A stretch of 64,000 bases of DNA from Natrarchaeobius halalkaliphilus (GTDB lineage: Archaea > Halobacteriota > Halobacteria > Halobacteriales > Natrialbaceae): positions 434,001 through 498,000 of the forward strand of contig NZ_REFY01000002.1 in NCBI RefSeq assembly GCF_003841485.1. Reading direction: 5' to 3'. The notes below the pieces were generated by a model. The model saw nothing but the letters and a program-made list of their open reading frames with translations, ran no database searches and was not told where the DNA came from. Both the position numbers and the translations under genes were made by a program. Positions 1 through 8,111 of the stretch are shown here, piece by piece (position 1 is the stretch's first letter; every line of letters begins with the position of its first letter).

Positions 1-198
1 CGGTCGCTCGAGGTCGAGATGAAAGTCGTCGAACGAGCGGAGTTCCATCCGATCGGTTCGGTAGTAGGTGCCGCCGCCGTCGGCGTCCGGTCGTCCGTCG
101 TCGGTACGCTCGGTCCAGTCGACGAGGTCGCGAAGCTCGTCGCAGATGTGGACCGACGCCCGGTCGGCGCGGCTCTCGACGATCGCGAGGTCGCTCAT
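1..198 (-). CDS. dtdA: D-aminoacyl-tRNA deacylase, N-terminal part (runs off the window)
   Basis: Only the first 66 codons are present. The ATG is at 198 and the frame stays open to base 1. The start SDLAIVESRADRASVHI followed by an acidic, Gly-rich stretch and YYRTDRMELRSFDD resembles the N-terminus of archaeal DtdA (GEK1 family), which removes D-amino acids wrongly attached to tRNA. A TTAACC-like box about 25-29 bases upstream of the ATG fits a leaderless transcript. The family call is from recognition of the N-terminus only, because catalytic regions lie outside the window. Confidence 0.72.
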   Translation of the reverse strand, partial: MSDLAIVESRADRASVHICDELRDLVDWTERTDDGRPDADGGGTYYRTDRMELRSFDDFHLDLERP

Positions 199-242
199 AC
201 CGTTCTTCCGGCACCGGATGCGGTTAAGTCGCCGGATTTCGC

Positions 243-1187
243 TTACGGGAAGAGGAGATACACGAAGACGCAGTACCCAATGACGAGCGCGCCGCCGTCG
301 AGCCTCGAGAGGCGACGATCGTATCCCATCAGTCCGACCAGAACGACGGTGAACAGTATCAGCGCGGGGATCTCGAATCGGAGCGTCTCCGAGGCGACGG
401 AGATGGGCGTGATGAGTGCGACGACCCCGAGGACTGCGAGAACGTTGTAGATGTTCGATCCGACCACGTTGCCGATCGCGAATCCGGTTTCGCCGCGAAC
501 GGCCCCGACGACTGACGCTGCCAGCTCGGGGAGGGACGTCCCGAGAGCCAACACGGTGAGGCCGATGAAGAGATCCGAAAAACCAAGCATCGAGAGCAGT
601 TCGGTCCCGCCGCCGACTAACCACCGCGAGCCGACGACCAGCGCGACCAATCCGCCGAGGACGAGAGCGATATCCCGACGTCGGATACCCTCGCCTGCGT
701 CAGGTTCGTCCACGACCGACGCGGGATCCGCACCGACGTAATAGAGCAAGTACCCGGTGAACCCGGCGAGAACGGAAAGAAAGATCGCTCCCTCGAGACG
801 ACCGATCGTCCCGTCAGCGCCGAGGACGGCGAGCAATAGAGCCGCAAAAACCATGAACGGAACGTGGCGACGCATGACCGTCTCACTGACCGTCAGCGGC
901 TTGATGAGGGCCGCGACGCCGAGGACGAGCCCGATGTTCGCGACGTTCGACCCGAGGACGGCTCCCAGGCCGATGTCGGTCGAGACGTCGAGGGCCCCGA
1001 TGAGCGCGACGAAGAGTTCGGGAGCGGTCGTCACGAACGCGATCACCGTCACGCCGACGGTCGCAGCACGGAGCCCAATCCCGAACGCGAGGCGTCCGGC
1101 ACCGGCAACGAGTAACTCGGCACCGACGTACAGCGCAACGACACCCGCCGCCAGGACGAGCACGGAAAACCCGGTCCCGGAGAACAT
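243..1187 (-). CDS. CaCA-family sodium/calcium exchanger-like membrane protein
   Basis: A 314-residue membrane protein with about ten hydrophobic segments arranged as two homologous halves. Each half has an alpha-repeat: TTAPELFVALIGAL with GSNVANIGLVLG in the first, and GTSLPELAASVVGA with GSNIYNVLAVLG in the second. These acidic (PE) and GSN motifs form the ion site in the YrbG/CaCA family, which moves Ca2+ or similar cations against Na+ or H+ across the cell membrane. The ATG at 1187 is preferred over an upstream in-frame ATG because residues before it are charged and unlike the family, and a TATTTAGG box sits about 25-30 bases upstream. The transported ion cannot be read from the sequence. 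Confidence 0.88.
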   Translation of the reverse strand: MFSGTGFSVLVLAAGVVALYVGAELLVAGAGRLAFGIGLRAATVGVTVIAFVTTAPELFVALIGALDVSTDIGLGAVLGSNVANIGLVLGVAALIKPLTVSETVMRRHVPFMVFAALLLAVLGADGTIGRLEGAIFLSVLAGFTGYLLYYVGADPASVVDEPDAGEGIRRRDIALVLGGLVALVVGSRWLVGGGTELLSMLGFSDLFIGLTVLALGTSLPELAASVVGAVRGETGFAIGNVVGSNIYNVLAVLGVVALITPISVASETLRFEIPALILFTVVLVGLMGYDRRLSRLDGGALVIGYCVFVYLLFP

Positions 1188-1364
1188 GTGCGTGGCTACT
1201 CGAGAACGCCCTAAATACTGATCGCTGCCCAGTGACGCACCACCGAGGGATCGACCGTCTCTCGAGTCGACCGACCGCCCCCACAAATCGACCGATCAGC
1301 GCGAACGACGGTCGGTTTCCCGACAGGTCGACCGGAACGAGACCCGTAGGCAAATCCTGGTGAG

Positions 1365-1390
1365 GATTTTTGTGCTACACGTGGTAGCAC
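1365..1390 (+). promoter_or_regulatory. promoter with 7-5-7 inverted repeat (operator candidate)
   Basis: Bases 1372-1390 read GTGCTAC-ACGTG-GTAGCAC, a perfect 7-bp inverted repeat around a 5-base centre. It ends five bases before the ATG at 1396, just downstream of a T-rich TATA-like stretch (1365-1371). A protein bound there would cover the expected start of a leaderless transcript, so a repressor site is the natural reading. The regulator is unknown. Confidence 0.5.
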
Positions 1391-1395
1391 CGCCC

Positions 1396-1839
1396 ATGGA
1401 CGGATTACGCTGGGTTCAGTTGACCGATCGGGAACGTACGGCGTTTCTGGGGACCGGCGGAACTGGCGTTCTCTCCTTCGGAACGGAATCGACGGATCCA
1501 CCGGCCTCGCTCCCGGTTTCGTACGGCTATTTCGACGACGATCAGGCGTTCTACTTTCGCCTGTCGTTTCCGGAGGGGACCACCAAGGACGACGTGATCG
1601 AAAATCCGGTATCGTTCGTGACCCACGGCGAGACGGACGACGGCTGGCGAAGCGTGATCGCAACCGGGACGTTAGAGGAGCTAGGGGAGTTCCCACACGA
1701 GTCGGTCGAAGTGCAGGGAATGTGGGCGGTCGATATCCCCAAGGTCGACGTCTTCGACCGTCCGCGAGACGAGATTCCGTTTCACGACTTTCGACTGGAT
1801 CCCGAGCGACTGACCGGTCGAAAGAGCGTCACAGAGTGA
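1396..1839 (+). CDS. pyridoxamine 5'-phosphate oxidase family / FMN-binding split-barrel protein
   Basis: A 147-residue cytoplasmic protein counted from the ATG at 1396. The order of elements is typical of small FMN-binding split-barrel proteins of the PPOX/FMN-reductase type: LTDRERTAFLGTGGTGVLSF (first strands), PVSYGYFDDDQAFYFRLSFP, then NPVSFVTHGETDDGWRSVIATG. Such proteins bind FMN, F420 or haem and act as reductases or are of unknown role, so the substrate is not assigned. An upstream in-frame ATG at 1360 would put the palindromic operator inside the coding region and is less likely. The stop codon at 1837-1839 overlaps the first base of the 82-bp palindromic element. Confidence 0.75.
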   Translation: MDGLRWVQLTDRERTAFLGTGGTGVLSFGTESTDPPASLPVSYGYFDDDQAFYFRLSFPEGTTKDDVIENPVSFVTHGETDDGWRSVIATGTLEELGEFPHESVEVQGMWAVDIPKVDVFDRPRDEIPFHDFRLDPERLTGRKSVTE

Positions 1840-1920
1840 TACGGTTTGCTGTGACTTTTTACCGGAGCGACCGCGAGCCGTCCTGCGGTCGATCCGGTAA
1901 CGACTTACAGTAGACCGTAT
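1839..1920. repeat. 82-bp palindromic repeat, copy A
   Basis: An imperfect inverted repeat with ends ATACGGTTTGCTGT and ACAGTAGACCGTAT. The two arms agree at about 29 of the outermost 36 positions. Its first base is the last base of the upstream TGA stop. A second 82-bp element with the same ends but a different GC-rich core lies at 30458-30539. It could work as a transcription terminator for the FMN-binding protein gene and possibly for bioB, which ends 75 bases away. Confidence 0.75.
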
Positions 1921-1995
1921 GAGACGCTCGTCGTCGACGCGGGAAATCTGGCCTGGAGTCGAGTCCGGGAGATTACCGACTCGAGAGACGGAACG

Positions 1996-3036
1996 TTATC
2001 GATCGGTGATCGCGTCCGGGTCGAAGTCGTTCGTAGCTCGGTTCGGCTCGAGTCCGGCCCGATCGACGACCTCGAGATCCGCGGCGGGTGATTGACCGTC
2101 CGTCGTGAGGTAGTCCCCGATCAGGATGCCGTCCGCACCAGCCTCGAGCGGGCGGTGCTGTTCGTCGGGGGCCAGATTGACCTCGCGTCCACCCGTGAGT
2201 CGAACCCGCGCCTCGGGGTGGAGCAGTTTGTAGACGGCGACGGTCGCGACGATTTCGTCGGTCGTGATCTCGACGTTGCGATCCGCGAGCGGCGTGCCTT
2301 CGATCGGGTTCAAGACGTTCACCGGCAGCGACGAGACGCCCATCTCCTGAAGGGCGATAGCTGCATGGACGCGATCGGTCGGCGTCTCGCCCATGCCCAG
2401 GATTACCCCCGCACAGAGCTCCATGCCGGCTTCCGTTGCGATCTCGAGCGTTCGGACGCGGTCCTCGAAGCTGTGCGTGTCGACGATTTCGGGGAAGTAC
2501 CGCGGAGAGGTCTCGATGTTGTGATTGTAGTGGTTGATCCCGGTGTCAGCGAGAATATCGGCTTCCTCGCGGGTAAGGATGCCGAGCGAGGCGTCGACCT
2601 CGAGATCGCACTCGTCGCGGACGAGCCTGATCGCCTCGAGGACCTCCTCCCACTCGTCGGGGCGGCGGTCCTTCGAGACGCCTTTCTCCGCGAGGACGAT
2701 GCCGAAACGCTGGGCACCGTCCCGTTCGGCTCGTTTGGCCGCCTCGAGAACCCGCTCCGGGCCGAGGAACTCGTAGGTGTCGATGCCGGTGTCGAAGTGG
2801 ACCGACTGCGCACAGAAGCCACAGTCCTCGGCGCAGTTGCCCGCCTTCGCGTTGACGATCGAACAGGCGTCGACCGTCCCGTCACCAAAGTGGTCGCGAA
2901 CCACGGACCCGGCTTCCGCGAGCGCCTCGACCGGCTGTGCGATAAGCGCCAGTCCGTCGGTTCGATCCAGGCGTTCACCGGCGAACACCCGCTCGAGCGC
3001 GTCGTCGATCGTTTCGTTTCCAGTCTCGTAAACCAC
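1996..3036 (-). CDS. bioB: biotin synthase (radical SAM)
   Basis: A 346-residue protein. The radical-SAM signature CAEDCGFC binds the 4Fe-4S cluster. NYNHNIETS-type (here HYNHNIETSPRYF), GMELCAGVILGMGE and LPVNVLNPIEGTPL are BioB hallmarks. The enzyme inserts sulfur into dethiobiotin, the last step of biotin synthesis. I start at the GTG at 3036, giving VYETGNETIDDALERVFAGE. The longer open frame beyond it only runs antisense through rbcL. An AATTATCC box about 27 bases upstream of the GTG (3060-3068) suggests its own leaderless promoter rather than co-transcription with rbcL. No other biotin gene is visible nearby. Confidence 0.95.
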   Translation of the reverse strand: MVYETGNETIDDALERVFAGERLDRTDGLALIAQPVEALAEAGSVVRDHFGDGTVDACSIVNAKAGNCAEDCGFCAQSVHFDTGIDTYEFLGPERVLEAAKRAERDGAQRFGIVLAEKGVSKDRRPDEWEEVLEAIRLVRDECDLEVDASLGILTREEADILADTGINHYNHNIETSPRYFPEIVDTHSFEDRVRTLEIATEAGMELCAGVILGMGETPTDRVHAAIALQEMGVSSLPVNVLNPIEGTPLADRNVEITTDEIVATVAVYKLLHPEARVRLTGGREVNLAPDEQHRPLEAGADGILIGDYLTTDGQSPAADLEVVDRAGLEPNRATNDFDPDAITDR

Positions 3037-3149
3037 AGACGAATGAGTTGTTGACGGAAGGATAATTCTTGTGACTTTCCGGCGACAGATCGCCCGACGA
3101 ACAGCGTCCCGGAGTCGGTGGTCGATGAGAGGCGAGCGGTGGCGGCCCG

Positions 3150-4400
3150 CTACCGCGGCGTCTCGGCTCCCCACTTCTCGAGTGCGGTCGCGAGTTCCTC
3201 GTGCTCTTCGGCGTCGGCCTCGAGCGAGACGCCCTCGAGGCTGGCCTCGGTGGCCTGCCGGAGCGCCTTCGCGCCGGCGTGCGTTCCGTCCGGATGGCCG
3301 TGGATGCCGCCGCCGGCCTGAATACAGATGTCCGTCCCGAGCGCGTCGATCAACTGGTCGACGACGCCGGGGTGGAGCCCGCCGGAGGCGACCGGCAGGA
3401 CCGGCTGCAGACCGTGACACTCGCCGTGGAGCCAGGCGTTGATCCCGGGCGTATCCTCGTTCTCGAGTTTGCCGAGGCCCGCGGTTCCCGTGTGAATGTG
3501 GTCGACGCCACAGAGGCGCGCGATCTGTGCGATGACGCGCATCGAGACGCCGTGGTGGTCCGTGCGGTCGAAGGCGGCGTGCATCGCGCGGTGGGCGTGG
3601 ATCGCGAGGCCGTGGTCTGCACAGCGCTCGCGAACCGTCTGGACGGCCGACCAACCGCAGGTGATCACGTCGATCATGACGAACCCGCCGCCGTGTTCGG
3701 CAACCAGATCGACGCGCTCTAACATCTTGTTGGTCTCGGCCGTCACGTTGACGAGGTAATCCTTTCGCTCACCGACGTCCTCCTGGACGCGGTCTCTGGC
3801 AGCGAGACTCTCCGCGAGTCGGTCCTCGAAGGGGTTGAACGCCTGATCGGTGAGGTTCTCGTCGTCTTTCAGCAGATCGATACCGCCGCGCCAGGCGGCT
3901 TCACCGACGTCGACGTGGGCCGACGTCGACAGCCCGACCTTCGGCTTGGGAACGGTCGCGAGGACCGGACGCTCGCCGGCGTCGAGCAGCTCGTTGGCGA
4001 CGCTCGTTCCGAACTGCGGCCCCGGAAACCCGTCGACGATCGACGCTGGCCAGGTACAGTCCTCGAGTCGAATCGAGTCGACGGCTTTCATCCCCATTAT
4101 GTTTCCGGCGATACACGAGAGTATTTGTGGCATGCTCCCCGTCTCGAACAGATCGGCGGGATAGGCAACGGTTACCCGGCTGCCGTCGATCCCGCAGGCG
4201 ACTGCACCCAGATCGGTCAACTCGGCCTCGTCGACGTGTAACGCGGCCCAGGTTCCGTTCGACGATTCGGAGGCGACTCGGCTCGCTGCCGCCTCCATCG
4301 ACATATCGGTCGCTGGATCGATCGTGAACGTACAGACCAGATCCGTCGACGCTGGTTCGTACTCGAGGTCGAGGAAGTCGTCGTACTCGATTCCGGTCAT
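3150..4400 (-). CDS. rbcL: form III ribulose-1,5-bisphosphate carboxylase/oxygenase large chain
   Basis: A 416-residue RuBisCO. Visible motifs are KPKVGLS at 152-158, GGIDLLKDDEN at 172-182 (Lys178 is the expected carbamylated lysine, followed by the metal-binding D-DE), HAHRAMHAAF, and HTGTAGLGKLENED (loop 6 lysine). The sequence style and the haloarchaeal setting indicate form III. In archaea that form works with AMP phosphorylase and ribose-1,5-bisphosphate isomerase to turn nucleoside monophosphates into 3-phosphoglycerate, not in a Calvin cycle. I start at the ATG at 4400 (MTGIEYDDF); the frame upstream is a shadow. No small subunit and no AMP-pathway partner is seen in the window. Confidence 0.96.
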   Translation of the reverse strand: MTGIEYDDFLDLEYEPASTDLVCTFTIDPATDMSMEAAASRVASESSNGTWAALHVDEAELTDLGAVACGIDGSRVTVAYPADLFETGSMPQILSCIAGNIMGMKAVDSIRLEDCTWPASIVDGFPGPQFGTSVANELLDAGERPVLATVPKPKVGLSTSAHVDVGEAAWRGGIDLLKDDENLTDQAFNPFEDRLAESLAARDRVQEDVGERKDYLVNVTAETNKMLERVDLVAEHGGGFVMIDVITCGWSAVQTVRERCADHGLAIHAHRAMHAAFDRTDHHGVSMRVIAQIARLCGVDHIHTGTAGLGKLENEDTPGINAWLHGECHGLQPVLPVASGGLHPGVVDQLIDALGTDICIQAGGGIHGHPDGTHAGAKALRQATEASLEGVSLEADAEEHEELATALEKWGAETPR

Positions 4401-4545
4401 GGCAACTGCCGTTCTTCGTTTCCTCGAGTAATAAGGATTGGCGCGAGGACCACGTGACGAAGCCGACCGGAACCGATTACGTTCGTGACAGTAAAAATTC
4501 CAAAACTTAATTATCTGTGATAATGTACTAGAACAGAGCGAGTCC
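4401..4545. promoter_or_regulatory. divergent promoter region rbcL / acidic protein
   Basis: This 145-base gap between divergent starts is AT-richer than its surroundings. On the + strand, AAAACTTAATTATC (4502-4515) is a TATA-like box about 31-44 bases before the ATG at 4546. On the - strand, the stretch TTACTCGAGG close to the rbcL ATG and CCAATCCTTATTA 25-40 bases away could serve rbcL. No clear operator was seen. Confidence 0.4.
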
Positions 4546-5322
4546 ATGACCGACAGTACGATCGACGACAAACCGGGTGACGGCGGGTTCGACGTCGGGT
4601 CGAGTGCCGACGAACTGTTCGGGGAGATCGAAGAAGAGCCTCTCGAAGCGGATGTCGATCGATCGGACGAGGACGGGGACGAAACAGGCACAGAACACGA
4701 GGGAGAACCGGCCGATGAAGACGACACCGGCGTCGAAGATCAGACGGCTGCAGCCGTCTTCGGGCAACTGAAAAACGAGGTCGTCGCTGACGGAGCGGAC
4801 GGCGTCCTCGAGGACGAAACTCCGGAGGAGATCATCGCGGGTGCGGACGAACCCGATCCCGAGCCGGCGGAACCGATCGACGACGACCTGCTCGCGGACG
4901 AAGACGAACTGGCGGATCTTCTGCTCACGGAACGGACCAAAGGCGAAGAGTTCCTCTGGGTCGATTCGGGATCGTCGACCGAGGATACTGGGACCGAACC
5001 GGATACGGCTCCTGGTTCTGACGCGAAATCACAGCAAGGTGAGACGTCCGAAGTCGATCTGGAGGCCGAGACAGCGGCCACCCCGGAATCGATAGCCGAC
5101 GAAAACGTCGACTCCGGATCGAACGGCCGTGACTCGAGTCACACCGACGACGCCGAGGCGATGGACGACCGTGTCGATGGGGGCCTCGAGGTGACGGACG
5201 AACGAATGGATGAGGGCTCCGACGTCGATTCGCCACAAGACGATAGCGACGTATCGGAGACCGACGGCGATACGGGTGGCGTGATCGGTTGGATTAAGGC
5301 CACGATCGGGCGGGTATTTTGA
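4546..5322 (+). CDS. long acidic, probably disordered protein with hydrophobic C-terminal helix
   Basis: A 258-residue protein, very rich in Asp and Glu with almost no predicted order. The better-structured part is around DELFGEIEEE near the N-terminus and DELADLLLTERTKGEEFLWVD in the middle. The last 15 residues, GGVIGWIKATIGRVF, form a short amphipathic, positively charged helix. That is the layout of a soluble acidic body tethered to a membrane or partner by its tail. The genes at 22556 and 29692 share this design. No known domain is recognised and the function is unknown. It lies divergent from rbcL. Confidence 0.7.
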   Translation: MTDSTIDDKPGDGGFDVGSSADELFGEIEEEPLEADVDRSDEDGDETGTEHEGEPADEDDTGVEDQTAAAVFGQLKNEVVADGADGVLEDETPEEIIAGADEPDPEPAEPIDDDLLADEDELADLLLTERTKGEEFLWVDSGSSTEDTGTEPDTAPGSDAKSQQGETSEVDLEAETAATPESIADENVDSGSNGRDSSHTDDAEAMDDRVDGGLEVTDERMDEGSDVDSPQDDSDVSETDGDTGGVIGWIKATIGRVF

Positions 5323-5431
5323 GCTCGTTTTGAGATCGATCGGGAGTGGCGTTCGTGGGCGTAACTGTTCGTGATTGACCTCTAGGCAGAGTGCGAATCA
5401 GAGCTATAGGAACGGCGCGTGTTCTGGTACC

Positions 5432-5728
5432 ATGGGACATTCATATCGTACGGAGCCCGATCCGCCGGAAGAGCCGACCGAACGCAGTGAATCCGACGCT
5501 CGAGAAACCACCGACGCGCTCCGGAGCGGAGCGTGGGTCGCGATTTCGTCGATATTCGGACTGGTATTCCTCGTCGCAACGCTGACGCAACTCATTCGAG
5601 TGCTCGTTCCCACGTCACCCTACGGCGGACCGACGCTTCTCAACTGGCTGCTGTTCGTGGCCGTCGTCCTCGCGTTCGCCGTCGCCGTGACGTGGAGCTG
5701 GCGAGAGCGGACCACGATTCCGCAGTAA
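5432..5728 (+). CDS. small two-helix membrane protein
   Basis: A 98-residue protein with an acidic, Pro/Glu-rich N-terminal tail of about 30 residues. Two hydrophobic segments follow (roughly AWVAISSIFGLVFLVATLTQ and LLNWLLFVAVVLAFAVAVTW), then a short basic end. I start at the ATG at 5432, which has a GAGCTATAGG TATA-like box (5400-5409) about 25 bases upstream. It is unlike any named family I recognise, and the function is unknown. Confidence 0.7.
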   Translation: MGHSYRTEPDPPEEPTERSESDARETTDALRSGAWVAISSIFGLVFLVATLTQLIRVLVPTSPYGGPTLLNWLLFVAVVLAFAVAVTWSWRERTTIPQ

Positions 5729-5787
5729 CGACCGCTATACGAAATCCGTGTGGTGAAACCCCGTCGCTACAGCTGGTTATCGACCGA

Positions 5788-6660
5788 TCACTCGAGGAAC
5801 GCTTCGATGTGATCGGCGACTTCCTCGGGCGTATCACCGACCGGAACGCCGGCATCGTTCAGCGCGTTGATCTTGCTCTCTGCGGTGCCGGTCCCCGACC
5901 CGGAGACGATCGCACCCGCGTGACCCATGCGCTTGCCCGGCGGGGCGGTCCGACCGGCGATGAAGCCGGCGACCGGCGTGTCGACGTGTTCGTCGATGAA
6001 CGCGGCGGCTTCCTCTTCGTCCTCGCCGCCGATCTCTCCGCACATGGCGATCGCGTCCGTCTCGGGATCGTTCTCGAACAACTCGAGAGCGTCGACGAAA
6101 TCGGTGCCGATGATCGGGTCACCACCGATGCCGATGGCGGTCGTCTGGCCGATACCGCGGTTGGTGAGGTTATCGACGACCTGGTAGGTCAGCGTCCCGG
6201 ACCGAGAGACGAGACCGACGTTCCCCGAAGAGAAGATGTTTCCGGGGAGGATACCCAGTTTGGCCTCGCCGGGTGTGATGAGGCCGGGACAGTTCGGACC
6301 GACGAGTCGCGTCTCCGTCTCCGAGAGACGCTTGTTGACCCGCGCCATGTCCTGCGTCGGGACGCCCTCGGTGATCGCGACCGCGAGATCGAGGTTCGTA
6401 TCGAGCGCCTCGAAGATCGCGTCGCCCGCGAACGCGGGCGGAACGAAGATGACGGACGTATCGGCGTCCTCTTCTTCGACCGCCTCCTCGACCGTATCGT
6501 AGACCGGAACGCCGGCGGCTTCCTGACCACCCTTGCCGGGAACCGCACCGGCGACGACGTTGGTACCGTACTCGATCATCTGTTCGGCGTGGAAGTTGCC
6601 CTCTCCGCCGGTAATTCCCTGTACCACGACGCGCGTGTCGTCGTCGACTAATACGCTCAT
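5788..6660 (-). CDS. sucD: succinyl-CoA synthetase (ADP-forming), alpha subunit
   Basis: A 290-residue TCA-cycle enzyme subunit. It has a CoA-binding Rossmann start ([18 protein letters not shown]), [13 protein letters not shown], and the phosphohistidine motif [13 protein letters not shown] near residue 245. It converts succinyl-CoA to succinate with phosphorylation of a nucleoside diphosphate, as a complex with SucC. The start overlaps the sucC stop by four bases (ATGA, 6657-6660), which shows one sucCD transcript. The length equals the family norm. Confidence 0.97.
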   Translation of the reverse strand: MSVLVDDDTRVVVQGITGGEGNFHAEQMIEYGTNVVAGAVPGKGGQEAAGVPVYDTVEEAVEEEDADTSVIFVPPAFAGDAIFEALDTNLDLAVAITEGVPTQDMARVNKRLSETETRLVGPNCPGLITPGEAKLGILPGNIFSSGNVGLVSRSGTLTYQVVDNLTNRGIGQTTAIGIGGDPIIGTDFVDALELFENDPETDAIAMCGEIGGEDEEEAAAFIDEHVDTPVAGFIAGRTAPPGKRMGHAGAIVSGSGTGTAESKINALNDAGVPVGDTPEEVADHIEAFLE

Positions 6661-7808
6661 TGTTCGTTCACCTCCGCGGCGTACTCGACGGTACGCTCGA
6701 CTGCATCCTCGAGGGTCTGTTCGACCGTTACGAGGTCCTCGTTCAGAATCTCCATTCCCTCTTCCCAGTTCGTTCCCGCCAGCCGAACGACGACCGGCTT
6801 TGGAATCTCGTCGAACTGCTCGAGCGCCTCGTTGATCCCCCGGGCGACCTCGTCGCCACGGGTGATGCCGCCGAAGATGTTGAAGACGACGCTGTCGACG
6901 TTGTCGTCGGAAAAGACCATGTCGAGCGCGTTCGTGATTCGGGACGCCTTTGCTCCGCCACCGACGTCGAGGAAGTTCGCCGGCTCGCCGCCGTAGTAAT
7001 CGACGAGGTCGAGCGTCGTCATCACCAGCCCCGCACCGTTGCCGATGATCCCGACGTTACCCTCGAGGCGGACGTAATCGAAGCCGTACTCGTCCGCCTT
7101 CTGCTCGAGTTCGTCGCCGCCGGTGGCTTCTTCTTCCATCTCGGCCAGCTCGGGCTGGCGGAACAGGGCGTCTTCGTCGATGTTCATCACGGCGTCGGCG
7201 GCGACGACTTCGTCGTCGCTCGTGACCATGAGCGGGTTGATCTCGGCATCGGAACCGTCGCGGCTCTCCCAGAGGTCGTAGAGCGTCATGAGAACGCTCG
7301 AGACGTCGCGAGCGACGGTTCCGTCGACGTCCGCACCGTAGACGGCTTTACGGGCCTGATACGGATGCATGCCGAACGACGGATCGATGTGCTCGGTTGC
7401 GATGGCACCGGGGTCTTCTTCGGCAACCTGTTCGATGTCGACGCCGCCTTTCGTCGAGACCATCGCGACGGGCTTGCCCTCGGCACGGTCCATCGTGATG
7501 CCGACGTAGAGTTCGTTCGTAAAGTCGACGGCCTCTTCGACCAGAACGCGGTCGACGTGGTAGCCTTTGAGATCCATCCCGATGATCGACTCGGCCGCCT
7601 CGCGGGCCTCGTCTTCGTCCGATACGAGTTTGATCCCGCCGGCTTTCCCCCGTCCACCGACCTGTACCTGCGCTTTGACTGCGACCGGATACCCGATCTC
7701 CTCGGCCGCGGCGAGAACGCCGTCGACGTCGGAGGCGAGTTGTGATGCCGGCGTCGGTACCCCGGCATCGGCGAAGACGTTCTTCGCCTGATATTCGTGG
7801 AGTTTCAT
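6657..7808 (-). CDS. sucC: succinyl-CoA synthetase (ADP-forming), beta subunit
   Basis: A 383-residue ATP-grasp subunit starting [20 protein letters not shown], the usual family N-terminus. For that reason the ATG at 7808 is preferred over one two codons upstream. The Gly/Lys-rich [14 protein letters not shown] forms the nucleotide grasp, and [19 protein letters not shown] and [14 protein letters not shown] are conserved C-domain motifs. It binds the nucleotide and succinate and works with SucD. It is the first gene of the sucCD operon. The promoter should lie in 7809-8111, where no obvious operator on this strand was seen. Confidence 0.97.
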   Translation of the reverse strand: MKLHEYQAKNVFADAGVPTPASQLASDVDGVLAAAEEIGYPVAVKAQVQVGGRGKAGGIKLVSDEDEAREAAESIIGMDLKGYHVDRVLVEEAVDFTNELYVGITMDRAEGKPVAMVSTKGGVDIEQVAEEDPGAIATEHIDPSFGMHPYQARKAVYGADVDGTVARDVSSVLMTLYDLWESRDGSDAEINPLMVTSDDEVVAADAVMNIDEDALFRQPELAEMEEEATGGDELEQKADEYGFDYVRLEGNVGIIGNGAGLVMTTLDLVDYYGGEPANFLDVGGGAKASRITNALDMVFSDDNVDSVVFNIFGGITRGDEVARGINEALEQFDEIPKPVVVRLAGTNWEEGMEILNEDLVTVEQTLEDAVERTVEYAAEVNEQ

Positions 7809-8111
7809 AGGCATTCGAACGGGTGTGCTGGCCTTGCTTAAATCCTGTTAGTTTCCGCCGTCAGCCCCGCTCGACCACGCGTATCGGGCGTCTACCGTCG
7901 GAGTGTTGAAAGGTCGAGAGCCACACCACGAGCGCGAGCGCTTTCAGGGGCGAATCAGCACGAGATACCTGGTAAGTACCAGCGAACAAATAGAATATGG
8001 GTTGAATGTACCGTCTCGCTGAGTGGCGAAAATCACCACTACGGGTAGAACATCATTCGATTATGAGTTGTGATTTGTGGCGATTATTCGCAACCTTCTT
8101 TAGCCACTCAC
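7809..8111. promoter_or_regulatory. divergent promoter region sucCD / ppsA with TrmB-like box
   Basis: A 303-base gap without a gene. For ppsA, GATTATTC at 8082-8089 is a TATA-like box about 25-30 bases before the ATG at 8112. TACC-GTCTCGCT-GAGTG at 8009-8025 differs by one base in each half from the haloarchaeal TrmB consensus TACT-N7/8-GAGTA. There are also two small palindromes: CTGGT-AAGT-ACCAG near 7969-7982, and GTGG-CGAAAATCA-CCAC near 8023-8039. ppsA is a known TrmB target in Halobacterium; here the site is only a degenerate match. Confidence 0.4.

Noticed and set aside
19-450. 143-codon + strand open frame across dtdA and the exchanger gene end
   Set aside because: It runs antisense through two recognised genes and has the Arg/Thr/Pro-rich make-up of shadow frames in GC-rich DNA.
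1919-2091. NfeD-like looking + frame (TLSIGDRVRVEVV) overlapping the bioB end
   Set aside because: There is no start codon in frame with enough upstream sequence, and it lies antisense to conserved bioB codons; the resemblance is probably accidental.
3037-3654. N-terminal extension of the bioB frame into rbcL
   Set aside because: It is antisense of nothing useful and Arg/Pro-rich. BioB family similarity begins at the GTG at 3036, and the extension overlaps rbcL on the same strand.
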